Origin: Rhizobacter sp.
GTDB lineage: Bacteria > Pseudomonadota > Gammaproteobacteria > Burkholderiales > Burkholderiaceae_C
DNA length: 7,274 bases
Direction of reading: 5' to 3'
Assembly: GCA_025359585.1 (NCBI GenBank)
Contig: JANYFX010000580.1
Location: 1-7,274, forward strand
Shown: piece after piece, positions 5,805 to 7,274 of the stretch
Layout of the letters: each line of letters opens with the position of its first letter
Numbering within the stretch: the first letter of the stretch is position 1
Made by a program: the position numbers and the translations under genes
Notes under the pieces: model-generated
What the model saw: the letters and a program-made list of their open reading frames with translations, nothing else
What the model was told of the DNA's origin: nothing
The model's database searches: none

Positions 5805-6754
5805 GCACACCGGCGGAGCGCGCGGGCGGCACACACTGGTCCGAGCACGAAGAGCGCAGCAACCTGTGGGTGCTGAGCACGATGCGCTGGATCGCGATCA
5901 AGACGGGCCGGCGCGTGGCGCGGCTCGTGCTGCACCCGATCACGGTTTATTTCCTGCTGATGCACGGCGCGGCGCGGCGCGCGTCGGCGCAGTACCTCAC
6001 GCGCGCGTTAGGCCAGCAGGCGGGCTGGACGCACGTCTACCGCCACATCCACTGCTTCGCTTCCACCATCCTCGACCGTGTCTACTTTCTGCAGGAACGT
6101 TTCGAAGCCTTCGACGTGCACGCCATCGGCACCGAGGCGATCGACATTCCGATCGCCAGCGGCAAGGGCGCGCTGATGGTCGGCGCACACCTGGGCAGCT
6201 TCGAGGCCTTGCGTGCGGTCGGCGAAGAGCACGACATCAAGGTGGCGATGCTGATGTACGAAGACAACGCGCGCCTGATCAACGCCACGCTCAAGGCCAT
6301 CGCGCCCGAAGCCAAGCTGCGCACGATCGCGCTCGGCCGCCCCGGCGCGATGCTCGAAGTGCGCGACTGGCTCGACCAGGGCGGCATCGCCGGCCTGCTC
6401 GGCGACCGGCTGCTGCCGGGCGCGGCATCGTCCGACCGTTCGCGCACTGTCGTGCTGCCCTTCCTCGGCGCCCCGGCACGTTTTTCCGACGGGCCTTTTC
6501 GCCTCGCGGCCATGCTGCGCCGGCAGGCGATCTTCATGACCGGGCTGTACCAGGGCGGCAGCCGCTACGACCTGCGCTTCACCGAGCTGGCCGACTTTCG
6601 CGAGCGCCCTGCCGGCGGCGCGGCCGAGCAGGAAATGCGCATCCAGCACGCCATGCACACCTACGTGGCGCTGCTCGAATCGCTGTGCCGCGAGTCGCCG
6701 TACAACTGGTTCAACTTCTTCGACTTCTGGGCCCCCGATGCCGCCTCTGTCTGA
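5801..6754 (+). CDS. LpxL/HtrB-family lysophospholipid-type acyltransferase
   Basis: The product is 317 residues from GTG at 5801, which overlaps the ApeI-like stop as GTGA. It shows the family's HX4E motif as H130-LGSF-E135, the GDR triplet at 201-203, the loop VVLPFLGAPARFSDGPFRLA at 217-236, and the C-terminal NWFNFFDFW at 302-310 that is typical of these enzymes. LpxL relatives sit on the inner face of the cytoplasmic membrane and move acyl chains from ACP to lipid A precursors. In aryl-polyene-type clusters a homologue is thought to attach the finished chain to a lipid or sugar headgroup. The N-terminal membrane segment found in LpxL is weak here; the most hydrophobic part is near 43-54. 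With a carrier protein five genes earlier, a dedicated rather than lipid A role is likely. The next gene starts inside its last 17 bases. Confidence 0.9.
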   Translation: MSTPAERAGGTHWSEHEERSNLWVLSTMRWIAIKTGRRVARLVLHPITVYFLLMHGAARRASAQYLTRALGQQAGWTHVYRHIHCFASTILDRVYFLQERFEAFDVHAIGTEAIDIPIASGKGALMVGAHLGSFEALRAVGEEHDIKVAMLMYEDNARLINATLKAIAPEAKLRTIALGRPGAMLEVRDWLDQGGIAGLLGDRLLPGAASSDRSRTVVLPFLGAPARFSDGPFRLAAMLRRQAIFMTGLYQGGSRYDLRFTELADFRERPAGGAAEQEMRIQHAMHTYVALLESLCRESPYNWFNFFDFWAPDAASV

Positions 6755-7274
6755 CCGCCGCCGCACGCTGATCGCTCTTGCCGCCCTGGCCTGCGCGCCG
6801 CTCGCTCACGCGCAGGCCGGCTTCACGCTGGTGCAGCTGATGCAAGCGCTTGCACAGGTCAAGGCCGGCGAAGGCACCTTCGTCGAGCAGCGCACCGTGC
6901 AGATGCTCGAGCGCACGCTCGTCTCGTCGGGCCGCATCGCTTTCGAAGCGCCCGACACCTTCGTGCGCGAAACGATCAAGCCACGGCGCGAGAGCGTCAG
7001 GGTCGTCGGTAACAACGTGACGATGAGCCAGGGCAACCGCAGTCGCACGGTCTCGCTCGACGCTTCTCCCGAGGCATCGCTGATCTTCGAGGCGATCCGC
7101 GGCACGCTCACCGGCAACCGCGAGGCGCTCGAAAAACACTTCAAGCCAACCGTCACCGGCAATGTCGAACGCTGGTCGCTCGAACTCGTGCCCCGCGAAG
7201 TGCTGCTGCGCGAGCTGGTCCTGTCGATCCGGATGAGTGGCGTGCGCGCGCTGGTGCGCGAAGTGCTCGTCGTG
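6738..7274 (+). CDS. LolA-like outer-membrane lipoprotein carrier protein, truncated by window end
   Basis: This frame opens with ATG at 6738, seventeen bases inside the acyltransferase gene, and stays open to the last base (179 codons, no stop seen). Residues 1-25 are a Sec signal peptide (DRRR, then LIALAALACAPLAHA) cleaved before Gln26. The mature part has the LolA-type pattern: a leading helix FTLVQLMQALAQVKAGEGTF with EQR just after it, then beta strands such as SSGRIAFEAPDTFVRETIKP and RVVGNNVTMSQGN. LolA carries lipoproteins across the periplasm; homologues in aryl-polyene-type clusters are thought to help carry the product or a partner lipid to the outer membrane, often next to an MMPL-family exporter gene. 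That exporter would lie downstream, out of view. No Shine-Dalgarno is clear, so the 17-base overlap suggests coupled translation. It is unlikely to be the housekeeping LolA given its location. Confidence 0.82.
   Translation, partial: MPPLSDRRRTLIALAALACAPLAHAQAGFTLVQLMQALAQVKAGEGTFVEQRTVQMLERTLVSSGRIAFEAPDTFVRETIKPRRESVRVVGNNVTMSQGNRSRTVSLDASPEASLIFEAIRGTLTGNREALEKHFKPTVTGNVERWSLELVPREVLLRELVLSIRMSGVRALVREVLVV

Noticed and set aside
4401..5834. 477-residue open frame on the minus strand
   Set aside because: It is antisense to the AMP ligase and dehydratase with all their motifs intact, so it is a GC-driven shadow.

Overview
The window is GC-rich and densely coded, and every supported gene lies on the + strand. 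Codon use and protein families point to a betaproteobacterium of the order Burkholderiales, perhaps the Rubrivivax/Leptothrix/Rhizobacter group. That placement is inferred from family resemblance, not from a marker gene. I see no mobile element, tRNA, rRNA or CRISPR array.

Left part (1-2362): the last 50 codons of a flavin/2Fe-2S reductase (CDP-6-deoxy-glucoseen reductase type) are followed by a short spacer with two small hairpins. Next come a cytochrome b561 and a periplasmic YceI-family protein, which overlap at a TTGA junction. An orphan tripartite-tricarboxylate-type (Bug/TctC) solute-binding protein follows. The b561-YceI pair is a known partnership of a membrane haem protein with a secreted isoprenoid-binding lipocalin-like protein.

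Middle (2363-2995): a self-contained single-gene unit. It has a good sigma-70 type promoter, a strong ribosome binding site, a small lipoprotein with a BamE/SmpA-like domain, and a strong GC hairpin as terminator.

Right part (about 3040-7274, running off the end): a tightly packed operon holding an acyl carrier protein, a COG4648 (ApeG-like) membrane protein, an AMP-dependent acyl/aryl-acid ligase (ApeH-like), a small hot-dog dehydratase (ApeI-like), an LpxL/HtrB-type acyltransferase and a LolA-like periplasmic carrier (cut by the window end). Several neighbours overlap by 4-17 bases. Together they look like the front half of an aryl-polyene-like (xanthomonadin/flexirubin-related) outer-membrane lipid pathway. 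The ligase would load a starter acid on the carrier protein, a FabF-type elongation set (expected downstream, not seen) would extend it, ApeI would dehydrate it, the acyltransferase would attach it to a lipid headgroup, and the LolA-like protein would help move it to the outer membrane. The gene content is a reduced or variant form of the best-known aryl polyene clusters: one carrier protein and no glycosyltransferase or ammonia lyase in the visible part. This is the most interesting part of the window.
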